Under the pieces are notes generated by a model. That model had not been told where the DNA came from, did not search any database, and saw only the letters and a list, made by a program, of their open reading frames with translations. Below, piece by piece: positions 6,257 to 14,357 of a stretch of 33,598 nucleotides of DNA. The stretch is from Clostridia bacterium (GTDB lineage Bacteria > Bacillota > Clostridia > Oscillospirales > CAG-272): the NCBI GenBank assembly GCA_017451545.1, contig JAFTOB010000096.1, positions 1-33,598 on the forward strand, read 5' to 3'. The translations under genes and the position numbers were made by a program. Numbering within the stretch: the stretch's first letter is position 1; each line of letters opens with the position of its first letter.

Positions 6257-7630
6257 TCAACCTATAAGAATATTCGCCCGAGGGTAGGTAAGGCTTGTGG
6301 GCGGGCGGTTAAAGCGCGACATAACGGCGCAGGTAACGGTGAAGAAGCCGACCCTTCCCACGTACATCAATATCATAAGGAATATTTGGGGCAAAGCACC
6401 GAAGGTGGGTGTCAGACCCATTGAAATGCCGACCGTGTTTACTGCCGACGTGACCTCATAGGCGACCTCGGCCAATCCATATCCGCTTGAGAGCATAACT
6501 CCGACACTTCCGAGCACGATGAGCATAAGCTGCATAGCAAAGGTGGCGGTGGCCTTGGTGAAGCTGTCGCTGTCTATGGTGCGGCCGAAGACCACGATCT
6601 CCTTTTTGCCGCGGATAACGCTCCATATGGTGTAAACGATGACTCCCACGGTGACGATCTTAACGCCGCCCGCCGTCGAGCCCGATGCACCTCCGATGAA
6701 CATAAGGAGGATGCCGAGCAGAATCGACGCGTCGGTCAAGGCCCCATTGTCCACGGTGCAGAAGCCCGCAGTACGCAGAGTGACCGACTGGAAGGATGCG
6801 GCCATGATCTTCTCACCTGTGCCGAGACGTCCGAGAGTTGACGGATTGTTCCACTCAAAGGCGGCAAAAAGCACTGTCCCGAGTACTATCAGGGTCGCCG
6901 TGATGATCAGCACGAGCCGAGAGTAGACCGACAGGCGTTTTCTCCTTGTGACGAGCTGCCACAGATCGCTCCAGACGATAAATCCGATGCCGCCGATGAC
7001 GACAAGTGCCATAACGGTGATGTTTATAACGGGGTCGTTGGCGTAATCGGCCAGCGAGGCGAAGCCGTTGCCGAACACGTCGAAGCCCGCGTTGCAGAAG
7101 GCGGAGATCGATGTAAACACGCCCGTCCATATGCCGCGCCCCACGCCGAATTCGGGTATGAACCGCGCGGCGAGGATGATAGCACCGATGCCCTCAACGG
7201 TGACGGTGCCGAGGGCTATCCTTCGCACCAACGACAGCACGCTGTCCGACGAATTGAGGTTGAAGGATGCTGCCACCAGCATTCTGTCCTGCGGTGTTAC
7301 GCTCCTGCCGAAAAGCAGGGCGGCGAGAACCGCCACGGTCATAAAGCCGAGGCCGCCGACCTGAATGAGCAGAATGATCACGGCCTGCCCGAAGAAACTC
7401 CAATAGCTGCCCGTGTCCACCGTTACAAGTCCGGTCACGCAGGTGGCGCTGACCGAGGTGAAGCCCGCCGTCAGCGGATCTGTGAACTGACCGCTACGAG
7501 AGGATATGGGGAGCATCAAAAGAAGCGTTCCGATCGTGATAATGGCGAGAAATCCTAAGGCGAGGACCGCCGTGCCGTTGAATTTATGCTTTTTTGCGAT
7601 TTTGTTTTTTATATTGAGATGTCGGTTCAT
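6257..7630 (-). CDS. ktrB: KtrB/TrkH-type potassium channel subunit
   Basis: A 457-residue membrane protein of the TrkH/KtrB superfamily that imports K+, usually with Na+ dependence, when paired with KtrA. The four pore-loop filter sequences with their conserved glycine are visible in order: 'SATCVTGL', 'AFCNAGFD', 'TLRTAGF' and 'VNTVGISMG'. Multiple M1-P-M2 hydrophobic units surround them. The third-repeat glycine/serine-rich 'IGGASGSTAGGVK' segment matches the KtrB intramembrane gating loop. Its ATG overlaps the stop of the preceding sugar isomerase-like gene as ATGA, so translation is coupled. ktrA follows 13 nt later. Length matches KtrB (about 450). Confidence 0.94.
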   Translation of the reverse strand: MNRHLNIKNKIAKKHKFNGTAVLALGFLAIITIGTLLLMLPISSRSGQFTDPLTAGFTSVSATCVTGLVTVDTGSYWSFFGQAVIILLIQVGGLGFMTVAVLAALLFGRSVTPQDRMLVAASFNLNSSDSVLSLVRRIALGTVTVEGIGAIILAARFIPEFGVGRGIWTGVFTSISAFCNAGFDVFGNGFASLADYANDPVINITVMALVVIGGIGFIVWSDLWQLVTRRKRLSVYSRLVLIITATLIVLGTVLFAAFEWNNPSTLGRLGTGEKIMAASFQSVTLRTAGFCTVDNGALTDASILLGILLMFIGGASGSTAGGVKIVTVGVIVYTIWSVIRGKKEIVVFGRTIDSDSFTKATATFAMQLMLIVLGSVGVMLSSGYGLAEVAYEVTSAVNTVGISMGLTPTFGALPQIFLMILMYVGRVGFFTVTCAVMSRFNRPPTSLTYPRANILIG

Positions 7631-8355
7631 CCTTCAATTTCTTTCAAGTAGTCCATGCATCTGCCAACCTCTTCGGCGCCCGTGGGGTCAAGTCCCTCGC
7701 TCTCAACGACGGGGAAAATGCCCAGCTCGCGTGCGGTGGCAAGAACTGCTTTGACGGGAGCGTTGCCCGAGCCGAGGGAGCGACCGATACCGCCCTCAAG
7801 CCCGTCCTTCAGGTGGATAACGCGGACACGGTCTGCATTTTCGTGGAGCAGGGCAATGGGATCGCGGCCTGCGTTCCAAGCCCAGTAGGTGTCGATCTCA
7901 AGGTTTATCTTCGTGTTGTCGCGAAGCTCGAACCAGGAAACGATGCCGTCCTCGTTGGGAAGGAACTCGACCGAATGGTTGTGGTAGCCGAGGGAAATGC
8001 CCTCCTTTTCGAGCTTGGGCTGAACGTTATTGAGAAATTCGATGAAATCCTTGACCTTTTCTGCGGTGGTCAGGTCGGTGCCGGGGATGATGATATTCTT
8101 GTTGCCTATGGTTTTGTGATATGCGATAGTTTCGTCAATGACCTCGTCAAAGAGCTCTCTGCGGCTTGTGTGAGTGCCGCTGACCTTGAGGCCGTATTTG
8201 TTGAGCCACTCGAGGATCTGCTCGGCAGAGTAGCCGGCAAAGCCCGCAAACTCCACGTGGGTGTAGCCCATCTTGGCGACTGCGGCGAGTGCGCCCTCCA
8301 TATCGCCCTCCTTGGTCATATCTCTGAGGCTGTAAAGCTGAATTCCGTATTCCAT
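7627..8355 (-). CDS. Sugar phosphate isomerase/epimerase-like TIM barrel
   Basis: A 242-residue AP-endonuclease-2-type TIM barrel, the fold of xylose isomerase-like sugar isomerases and epimerases. Metal and substrate motifs appear at barrel strand ends: 'HVEFAGF', 'SGTHTSR', 'LGYHNHSVEF', 'NLEIDTYW', 'RVIHLKDG' and 'FPVVESEG'. There is no signal peptide, so it acts in the cytosol; the substrate cannot be deduced. It is the first gene of the operon, with a consensus promoter and AAGGAG site, and overlaps ktrB by ATGA. A sugar isomerase coupled to a potassium channel is an unusual pairing with no obvious metabolic link. Confidence 0.88.
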   Translation of the reverse strand: MEYGIQLYSLRDMTKEGDMEGALAAVAKMGYTHVEFAGFAGYSAEQILEWLNKYGLKVSGTHTSRRELFDEVIDETIAYHKTIGNKNIIIPGTDLTTAEKVKDFIEFLNNVQPKLEKEGISLGYHNHSVEFLPNEDGIVSWFELRDNTKINLEIDTYWAWNAGRDPIALLHENADRVRVIHLKDGLEGGIGRSLGSGNAPVKAVLATARELGIFPVVESEGLDPTGAEEVGRCMDYLKEIEG

Positions 8356-8393
8356 AACTGTCTCCTTTTTGGGAAAATATAGTTTATAATGCT

Positions 8394-8422
8394 ATTTTAT
8401 CACAAAGCCTGCCCGCTGTCAA
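8394..8422 (-). promoter_or_regulatory. Sigma-A promoter of the isomerase-ktrBA operon
   Basis: On the minus strand, TTGACA (8422-8417), 17 bp and TAAAAT (8399-8394). No other convincing promoter was seen before ktrB, so the three genes probably share this one. Confidence 0.85.
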
Positions 8423-8488
8423 GGAAAACGAACCAATTTTACGCTCGGAGCATATGATTTTAGGGAAGGTTATTTCGGAGGAGAGGCT

Positions 8489-8974
8489 ATGTATCAAAAA
8501 AATTACGGGTATGATTATCCCTATCTCAACGGTGTAAAGCGGGACGTATGCCTCGCTCGCGGGGCGGTCAAGGCGCTATCCGACGAGTTGAACGCCATAT
8601 CGGAGTACATTTATCAGAGTATTTTGCTGGAGGACAGCGATCCCGAGCTTGCTGCGCTGCTTGATTCGCTGGCAATGGACGAAATGCGGCATTTCCGCGG
8701 GCTTTCGAGGATGCTTTACTGTATGGGTGAGGATCCCGGTATGAGGGGGAGTGTAAGAAGCTCGAGGATCAAAACTCGGGACGGACGGATCTGTGGGCTT
8801 GGCAAAATGCTTGCGTCGGATATCGCCGACGAAAAGCGATCCGAAAAGGATTATCTCTGTCTCGCCGCCTCCACGGGCGACCCCGTGGCCGCCTGCTTTT
8901 TCACCAATTTAGCCGACGATGAGGCTCGGCACGTGAAGCTCCTTTGCGAGGCGCGGGAGCGTGTAAGCTCATAA
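8489..8974 (+). CDS. Ferritin-like di-iron domain protein
   Basis: A 161-residue four-helix-bundle protein of the ferritin-like/rubrerythrin superfamily. Candidate metal ligands sit on successive helices: Glu in 'DELNAISEYIYQ', ExxH in 'DEMRHF', Glu in 'DEKRSEKDY', and a second ExxH in 'DEARHV'. There is no C-terminal rubredoxin domain, so it is not a classical rubrerythrin. A role in oxygen or peroxide defence, or metal handling, is inferred from the superfamily only. The ATG follows a strong GGAGGAGAGG site. It is transcribed divergently from the isomerase-ktrBA operon. A TATGAT at 8453-8458 is a possible -10 box, but no good -35 is present. Confidence 0.8.
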   Translation: MYQKNYGYDYPYLNGVKRDVCLARGAVKALSDELNAISEYIYQSILLEDSDPELAALLDSLAMDEMRHFRGLSRMLYCMGEDPGMRGSVRSSRIKTRDGRICGLGKMLASDIADEKRSEKDYLCLAASTGDPVAACFFTNLADDEARHVKLLCEARERVSS

Positions 8975-8978
8975 CAGT

Positions 8979-9010
8979 AAAAAAAGCCCCAACCGCCGTG
9001 GCGGTTGGGG
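8979..9010 (-). terminator. Terminator of the SipW-signal protein gene
   Basis: CCCCAACCGC (8987-8996) and GCGGTTGGGG (9001-9010) form a 10 bp GC-rich stem. A TTTTTTT tract follows only on the minus strand (8985-8979), so it mainly serves the minus gene. It may also block plus transcription from the ferritin-like gene less efficiently. Confidence 0.82.
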
Positions 9011-9037
9011 AAAATTCAATCTTTATAAGATCAAATA

Positions 9038-11239
9038 TTAATATACGTCAACGCCGTCAATTACAACGTTGAGCTTATCGGTGCCCATGGAGTTCTTGTT
9101 AGCCCACAGAGTGGATCCGGTGTTGATACCCTTGTCATTGATCTCGTAACCGTTTACAACAGTGTTGTTAACGATGAGCTCGTAGGACTTATTGTAGTCG
9201 TTACCGATCTCGATAGCAGCCTTAAGGTCGGTGAGACCGCCGTTATCGTTGAAGGTACAGTCGTTTACAGTAAGCTTGGTGTTAGCTGTACCGTATAGAA
9301 GGATTGCCTTGCCGTCATTGTTGAAGGTGCAACCGTTGAAGGTAGCAACAGCCGCGCCCCAAGTCCAGACGTTGTAAACGTCACCGGAAACGTTGAAGGT
9401 GCAGTTGTTGAACTCGCTGTTATCATAAAGAGTATATACACCGTTGATGGTGCAGTTGTTGTAAATACCCTTCATTCTTGCATAGCCGGGGAAGTAGGTG
9501 GTGGAGGTGGTGATGGTTACGTTTTCGAAGGTTACGGTGGAACCGTCAAAGCTGTAATCGCAATCGCCCTCGGCAGCACCGTCATCCTGAGAAGCAACAA
9601 CGGTATCGCCGTTACCGACGATGGTCAGAGTTTTTCCCGTTGCGGAATCGGGAACAATATACTCGCCGGAGCCGAGGAATATAGTGTCGGCACCATCCTT
9701 GAGAGCGGTGTCAAAAGTTGCGTTATCAGTAGCAGTTGCAGCCTTGGTTGCAACGTTGGCATTCTTTACGATGTTATCGTATACGTTCTCGGGATTAAGA
9801 GCGTTGGAAACAACAGCGCCGGGCTGATAAGAGGAGGTATCTTCCGCACCTACGGTTACGGTATCAACAGTGTTGTTGTAAACCTTTACTGTTGTATTGG
9901 ACTGTGCAACAAGACCTGCTGCGCGGTTGCCTGCGAATACGGATACGTTGCGAACAACGTTGTAGGTGATGATGCTGCCCTTAGAGTTGGCCTCAGCATA
10001 ACCGACGAGACCGCCGGCTTCCTTACCGGTAGCGGTAACGGAGCTGTCGATGACCTGGCAACCGTTAATGCTGCTGTAAGTTTTACCAACCAGACCGCCG
10101 ACGTAATCAGTGCCGGAAACGGTTGCGTTCTTAACGGTTACATTGGTTACAGAATGGTTAACACTGCCTGCAAGAGCTCCGTTGGTAGCCACAACGTTCT
10201 CAAGAGTAAGATTGGAGAAGGATGCACGGGTGCCGTCTGCAAACAGGCCGGCGGTAACGTTGCGGATGGTGTGGTAGTTGCCGTTGAAAGCTGTTGCGCC
10301 GGTGCTCTGACCGAGTACGATATCAACGGGGGCAAGTGCATAGTTGTTGAGGTCAATGTCAGCCTCAAGGCTTACGGTCCAATCGCCGCTGTAGTAGTAA
10401 TTTGCGCCCGCACCGTTTGCATAGTTGGTATAGGTGGTTCCATTACCGTCAGTGTAGAGCTCGACCCACTTAGCAGACAGAGTGCTCAGGTAAGCAAATG
10501 CTGCGGCATCCTTAACGTGAACGGTCTGAGTTTTACCGTCAACCACGAGAGTCTCGGGCATCTCGGTGGGAACGGTGCCGTCCCAAATGGAGTAAGGAGC
10601 GTTTGCATCGTACTGATTGTCAAAGCTGTCGCTCTCAGAGGTCATCTGAGTTGCAAGGAGCTGGATGGCGAAATCAGTACCGATGGAAAGGTCCTGATAC
10701 TCGTTGCCTGCGCTCTCCTGCATCTTGAGAACGATAGTAACGATCTTTTCGCCGTCTGCCTCAAGGCTGCCCGAGCAGATTTCACCGTTGATGAGGTCTC
10801 TGAGAGTGCCGACAGGGGCCATGTTCTTCAGAGCGGTGCGGTCTGCAACAGCTACGCCGCCGTCGACGTAGTAAACGTCGATAACGTCAGCGAGAGCGGA
10901 AACGGTACCGTTGGGGATGATGGCAAGCTCGTACTTGAGAGCGAGGGTGCCTTCGTTGGAGATCTTCAGGTGGCGTGCCTCGGTGTAACCGGGCTCCCAC
11001 TTGTCATTATTGAAGATCTCACCGGCGGACGCATCGGTCCACTGTGCGGCGTCGAGTGCTTCCGTTCCGTCTGCCCATTCGAGAGCAACGTCAAGAGTAC
11101 CCGACTGAATGATGTTACCTGCGCTGGTTACGGAATCCGTGAACCACGCAAAGGTAGTACCAACGAGCATCGAGAAGCAGAGCAGCAGAGAAAGTGCGCT
11201 GAATATCAATGCCTTTTTGGTGGTTTTCTTGTTAGTCAT
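9038..11239 (-). CDS. Secreted SipW-signal protein with GLUG/beta-helix repeats
   Basis: A 733-residue exported protein. The N-terminus has basic residues, a hydrophobic core and 'TTFAWFTDS' (28-36), the SipW-dependent signal and cleavage pattern of TasA/camelysin-type biofilm proteins, with predicted cleavage after A31. Residues about 32-200 resemble a TasA-like beta-sandwich ('SAGNIIQSGTLDV', 'WEPGYTEARHLKISNEGTLA'). Two 'GGLVG' motifs near 380 and 407 and 'AAGLVA' near 438 are GLUG-type repeats. The rest is Asn/Thr/Val-rich with repeated 'NNCTF', 'NGCTF' and 'NDCTF' turns, typical of a right-handed beta-helix. No sortase motif and no sipW or tasA-operon partner are in the window. The start has a GGAGG site. 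A cell-surface matrix or adhesion role is inferred. Confidence 0.85.
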   Translation of the reverse strand: MTNKKTTKKALIFSALSLLLCFSMLVGTTFAWFTDSVTSAGNIIQSGTLDVALEWADGTEALDAAQWTDASAGEIFNNDKWEPGYTEARHLKISNEGTLALKYELAIIPNGTVSALADVIDVYYVDGGVAVADRTALKNMAPVGTLRDLINGEICSGSLEADGEKIVTIVLKMQESAGNEYQDLSIGTDFAIQLLATQMTSESDSFDNQYDANAPYSIWDGTVPTEMPETLVVDGKTQTVHVKDAAAFAYLSTLSAKWVELYTDGNGTTYTNYANGAGANYYYSGDWTVSLEADIDLNNYALAPVDIVLGQSTGATAFNGNYHTIRNVTAGLFADGTRASFSNLTLENVVATNGALAGSVNHSVTNVTVKNATVSGTDYVGGLVGKTYSSINGCQVIDSSVTATGKEAGGLVGYAEANSKGSIITYNVVRNVSVFAGNRAAGLVAQSNTTVKVYNNTVDTVTVGAEDTSSYQPGAVVSNALNPENVYDNIVKNANVATKAATATDNATFDTALKDGADTIFLGSGEYIVPDSATGKTLTIVGNGDTVVASQDDGAAEGDCDYSFDGSTVTFENVTITTSTTYFPGYARMKGIYNNCTINGVYTLYDNSEFNNCTFNVSGDVYNVWTWGAAVATFNGCTFNNDGKAILLYGTANTKLTVNDCTFNDNGGLTDLKAAIEIGNDYNKSYELIVNNTVVNGYEINDKGINTGSTLWANKNSMGTDKLNVVIDGVDVY

Positions 11240-11289
11240 TTCGTCTTTTCCTCCTTATTGAATTTTTTGACTAAACTATATTCAAAACG

Positions 11290-11301
11290 CTGACGCGTCA
11301 G
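11290..11301. promoter_or_regulatory. 12-bp perfect palindrome upstream of the SipW-signal gene
   Basis: CTGACGCGTCAG is a perfect palindrome about 50 nt upstream of the minus-strand start at 11239, in an AT-rich leader. It overlaps a weak promoter candidate (TTCTGA, 17 bp, TATAGT at 11280-11275). It could be an operator. No clear consensus promoter was found in this 320-bp intergenic region, which otherwise holds AT-rich sequence and the nif3-side terminator. Confidence 0.35.
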
Positions 11302-11421
11302 AATACCCACATAATAAATATGTATACTCACTTTACATTTTACCACTGCTCCGTTCATTTTGTGTTAATATATGTAGGTACAATTATGAATTTTCTGTTA
11401 ATTAAGTTAAAGGGGCACTAT

Positions 11422-11458
11422 AAAAACCGCCGCATCGGGAGATTTTACCGATGCGGCG
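11422..11458 (-). terminator. Terminator of the trmK-nif3 operon
   Basis: CGCCGCATCGG (11428-11438) pairs with CCGATGCGGCG (11448-11458), an 11 bp perfect stem. A TTTTT tract follows on the minus strand (11426-11422). It starts 18-19 nt after the TAA at 11479-11477 but about 100 nt after the nif3 TGA. Confidence 0.88.
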
Positions 11459-11476
11459 CAACTGTTTATGCAATAA

Positions 11477-11560
11477 TTATTCTTTTTTCTTTCTCCTTAT
11501 GAGGAAGATCACTCCCGTGGCGATGGCGAGGCCAACGAGCAGGCGGTTGGGGCTGTTTTG
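11477..11560 (-). other. In-frame coding-like extension after the nif3 UGA
   Basis: Directly after the nif3 TGA (11563-11561), and in the same frame, 27 sense codons precede TAA. They encode 'QNSPN', a hydrophobic stretch 'RLLVGLAIATGVIFLI' and the basic tail 'RRKKKE', the pattern of a C-terminal membrane anchor. Codon use (GTT GGC CTC GCC ATC GCC) is like that of neighbouring genes, and the TAA is correctly spaced from the terminator. Either UGA readthrough adds a membrane tail to a fraction of Nif3, or this is the remnant of another gene's 3' end. No separate start codon or ribosome binding site is visible for it. Confidence 0.5.
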
Positions 11561-12316
11561 TCAGACAGATCCGATTCTGTTGGAGAACGTAATGGTGGGG
11601 ATGACGTCGGCCTCGGCGCAGAGCTCGAAAAGTCGGGCGCAGACGGGGTTTTCGGTGTAGAAATGTCCCGCCTCGATAAGGCTTATGCCGTAATCTGTCG
11701 AGTCGGTCATGGCGTGATATTTCAGCTCACCCGACACGAAGGCATCCGCCCCCGCCGCCATGGCGGCGTAAAGCTCGTCGCTTCCCGAGCCGCCCACTAC
11801 GGCCACGCGGCGAATGAGCTTTCCGCAATCCGAGTAGTCAACGTGTGGCGCGCCGAGGGTGTCGCGGACAAGAACTGCCAGCTCCTCTGCGGTCATAGGC
11901 TCGGCAAGTCTGCCGATGCGGCCGATGCCGCCCTCACCGAACTTTTCGGTGTCGGTAAGTCCGAGCAGACGGGCGAGGATGTCGTTGACTCCGCCGTCGA
12001 TTGCATCGAGCCTTGTGTGGAAGCCCATTACGGCTATGTTGTTTTTGATCAGCTTGATCAGCTTGTCCGAGCGGTACTCGCCCTCGGTCACGCCGGGGAT
12101 CTTGCCGAAGATCATGGGGTGGTGGGTGAGGATGACCTGAACGCCGTCCTCCACTGCCTCGTTGACCACGTCCTCGGTGGCATCAAGGGCGATGAGCACG
12201 CGCTCGACCTCGCGGCTGCCGTCGGGGCAGCAACAAAGTCCGTCGCAGTCACCCGAGAGGGAATATTCGGTGGGTATCTTCGAGTTTAAATATTCGTAAA
12301 ATTCAAGTACGGTCAT
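11561..12316 (-). CDS. Nif3-like dinuclear metal centre protein
   Basis: A 251-residue member of the Nif3/YqfO/DUF34 family, a hexameric protein with a di-metal site and uncertain activity (GTP cyclohydrolase I type 2 annotations are common but not proven). Metal-ligand motifs are present: 'THHPMIFG' (H65, H66), 'FHTRLDAIDGGVND' and the C-terminal 'EAGHFYTE'. The N-terminal 'SGDCDGLCCCPDG' replaces the usual WDNxGL segment with a Cys-rich variant. The start is the ATG at 12316 behind GGAAGG, overlapping the previous gene by 14 nt; an earlier ATG (12343) is less likely. trmK and nif3 are usual neighbours in Bacillota. The TGA stop is followed by a striking in-frame extension. Confidence 0.92.
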   Translation of the reverse strand: MTVLEFYEYLNSKIPTEYSLSGDCDGLCCCPDGSREVERVLIALDATEDVVNEAVEDGVQVILTHHPMIFGKIPGVTEGEYRSDKLIKLIKNNIAVMGFHTRLDAIDGGVNDILARLLGLTDTEKFGEGGIGRIGRLAEPMTAEELAVLVRDTLGAPHVDYSDCGKLIRRVAVVGGSGSDELYAAMAAGADAFVSGELKYHAMTDSTDYGISLIEAGHFYTENPVCARLFELCAEADVIPTITFSNRIGSV

Positions 12317-14357
12317 AGTTTTTCCTTCCTTTTTCAGTCTCACAGCGTACCTCTATGATCTCCATCGACCGAGGGGAAACGCCTACTGTGACGCTGTTTT
12401 CATCAAATTCCAATGGGTAGCCCGCATATTTTGTCAGTGATCGGGCGGAGGTCACTTTTTCGGGGAATACCACAGTGGGACGGGCGTTATAATATTCGTC
12501 GTTGCTGATGAGCAGTATCAGACTTCCGTCCTTTTTGGCAAAGCCCGTCAGCTTGCACTCGTACTCGCGGCGGGGCTTGATTTCGGGAATTGGTAAGAGC
12601 AGGTTTATCATTCGCGCCAGCGCGGACGTGAATTTAGGATTCCATTCGTTATATTTAAGCGGTGCCGTCCAGATGCCGCCCTCGGGATCCTCGTAGCTCT
12701 TCATACAGCGGCGTATGCCCTCGTAGGTCTGCATTTTCGTCAGCAGAGACGTATCGGGCAGTGCGTCGATATTGCGAGCCGAAACGGTTATCTGACCTCG
12801 GTAAAGCTCGCGCCCGAAGGAAAGCCTGTTCGATATGAATACGCAGGGCGTATCCGTGGCGGCGAAGAGCTCTTGCTCTTTTTCGCTGCAATACTCGGGG
12901 AAGAGAACAAGCAGGGGCTGCTTGTAGGAGGCAAGATCCTCCTCGGTGATGACCGATGCTATCTGCGCGCTGCGCGAGGCAAGCTCGCAGGCCAGCTTAT
13001 ACACGCCGTAGTCGCGCGTGTCGGCATATCGCTCGACCTCGCCGAGCAGACCTTCCCGTGAAAAGTAGACCGAGTAGCCCAGCGGGAGATCCATATCCTC
13101 AAGAAAGGCCTTGGAATCAAGGGCGGCAAGGCTTTCCCAATCGTGAGCCGATACGCAATCCGAAAGGCAGAAGAAAGGTGCCTCGGCGCAGGGGCGATAC
13201 TTTCCGCCTGCGTAGACCGCGCAGTTGTTGCGGCGGAGGATCGACCTACGCAGCTCGTTGCCGTTATCTCTCAGCGCGTTCCAATCCTCCATCGTGTCTG
13301 CAATGGGGAGGAGAGAGATCTGTCGGAGATATGGCAGATAAGCCTTGAGCATCATCTGCATCATATAATACTCGTAATGTGCGTAGCGGGTCTTTTCAAG
13401 GGAAAGGTGGAAGCCGCCGCGGCTCTCGACCGAAAATGACGGGTAGAGAGCGGAGTTTTCCTCAACCATCAGGGCATAAACACCGTCGCGGTAGGCGGTG
13501 CGGTAGTCGATGCCGTATCGGTAAAAGGCCTCGAAGGGGTCGCGCGTCCAAAAGCTGTTGATGAAAATTATATGCTCCTTCGGGTCGACGGTCTCATAAA
13601 ACCTGTCGTAGAAGATCTTCCAACAGCTATTGCAGAAAAGCAGATATTCAAAATAGAGCTTTTTAAGAATGTATTTTCTCCGCGCCGCATATTTTTCGGT
13701 GTCATCGCCAACGGCTGCTAGCTTTTTTGATACGGGGCGGTCGCTTTCTGCGAGATATGCGCGGAATTGCGATACCATTTCGTCGGAAAAATCGCCGTTT
13801 CCCACAGAGGGACGGGAGCAGGATATGCCGTCGGCAAGCTGAATACCGTCAAAGCCGTAAAATTCTATGACCTCAAGCGCCTTTCGCGCGAAAAACTCGG
13901 CATACGGGCGGCCGTTGAAGCGGTGCAGCGGATTAACGGTAGAGCTTTGTCTGCCGCTTTTTCCGTAGGAGCGGAGCTCGGGGTGAGCGGCCACGAAGGG
14001 TGTAATGATTTTTTGACCGTTACCGTCGGCGTAAGAGCCCATATCGAAAATGCTGAATATGACCTTTGCTCCGCGCGATTTAAGCTCGGCGACAAGAGCT
14101 TGAAGCTGACGGCTCGTCCAGACCTGCCGCTCGCGCTCCGCATTTCGCGGATGCCCGTGATAGGAGCAATAGCAGGGATCAAGCACGTAGTCCCCGTTTT
14201 TGTGACCGTTTACGAAGTCTATATGGGAAAAGAGGAGGGAAATACCCTCGGGTTTATCGTGCAAGCGCGAGAAGAACGCCCCGACGCCATAGTCCGGTGA
14301 CTCAACGTCGAAGCCGATAAGCTCTATCCAATGCCAATTTTTCTTTGCCTTTTTCAT
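12303..14357 (-). CDS. Unrecognised TIM-barrel-like, glycosidase-like protein
   Basis: A 684-residue cytosolic protein (no signal peptide, no membrane segment) that I cannot assign to a family. The first about 370 residues alternate strands and helices like a glycoside hydrolase TIM barrel: 'WIELIGFDVESPDYG', 'GISLLFSHIDFVNGH', 'GAKVIFSIFDMGSY', 'YGFDGIQLADGIS', 'HIIFINSFWTRDPFEA' and 'YALMVEENSALYPSF'. A middle region with 'PLLVLFPEYCSEKEQ' resembles a trimerisation or flavodoxin-like domain as in GH42-type enzymes. The C-terminal about 80 residues look like a beta-sandwich. Acidic catalytic candidates are D in 'DGIQLADG' and E in 'VEEN'. It is coupled to trmK (ATGA) and overlaps nif3, so it sits inside a housekeeping operon. 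Carbohydrate hydrolysis is inference. Confidence 0.7.
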   Translation of the reverse strand: MKKAKKNWHWIELIGFDVESPDYGVGAFFSRLHDKPEGISLLFSHIDFVNGHKNGDYVLDPCYCSYHGHPRNAERERQVWTSRQLQALVAELKSRGAKVIFSIFDMGSYADGNGQKIITPFVAAHPELRSYGKSGRQSSTVNPLHRFNGRPYAEFFARKALEVIEFYGFDGIQLADGISCSRPSVGNGDFSDEMVSQFRAYLAESDRPVSKKLAAVGDDTEKYAARRKYILKKLYFEYLLFCNSCWKIFYDRFYETVDPKEHIIFINSFWTRDPFEAFYRYGIDYRTAYRDGVYALMVEENSALYPSFSVESRGGFHLSLEKTRYAHYEYYMMQMMLKAYLPYLRQISLLPIADTMEDWNALRDNGNELRRSILRRNNCAVYAGGKYRPCAEAPFFCLSDCVSAHDWESLAALDSKAFLEDMDLPLGYSVYFSREGLLGEVERYADTRDYGVYKLACELASRSAQIASVITEEDLASYKQPLLVLFPEYCSEKEQELFAATDTPCVFISNRLSFGRELYRGQITVSARNIDALPDTSLLTKMQTYEGIRRCMKSYEDPEGGIWTAPLKYNEWNPKFTSALARMINLLLPIPEIKPRREYECKLTGFAKKDGSLILLISNDEYYNARPTVVFPEKVTSARSLTKYAGYPLEFDENSVTVGVSPRSMEIIEVRCETEKGRKNYDRT

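Noticed and set aside
10154-11293. 379-residue plus-strand open frame
   Set aside because: It is antisense to the SipW-signal protein, with no ribosome binding site or recognisable motif.
11320-11502. 60-residue plus-strand frame in the intergenic region
   Set aside because: It runs through the minus-strand terminator hairpin and the nif3 extension, and has no ribosome binding site.
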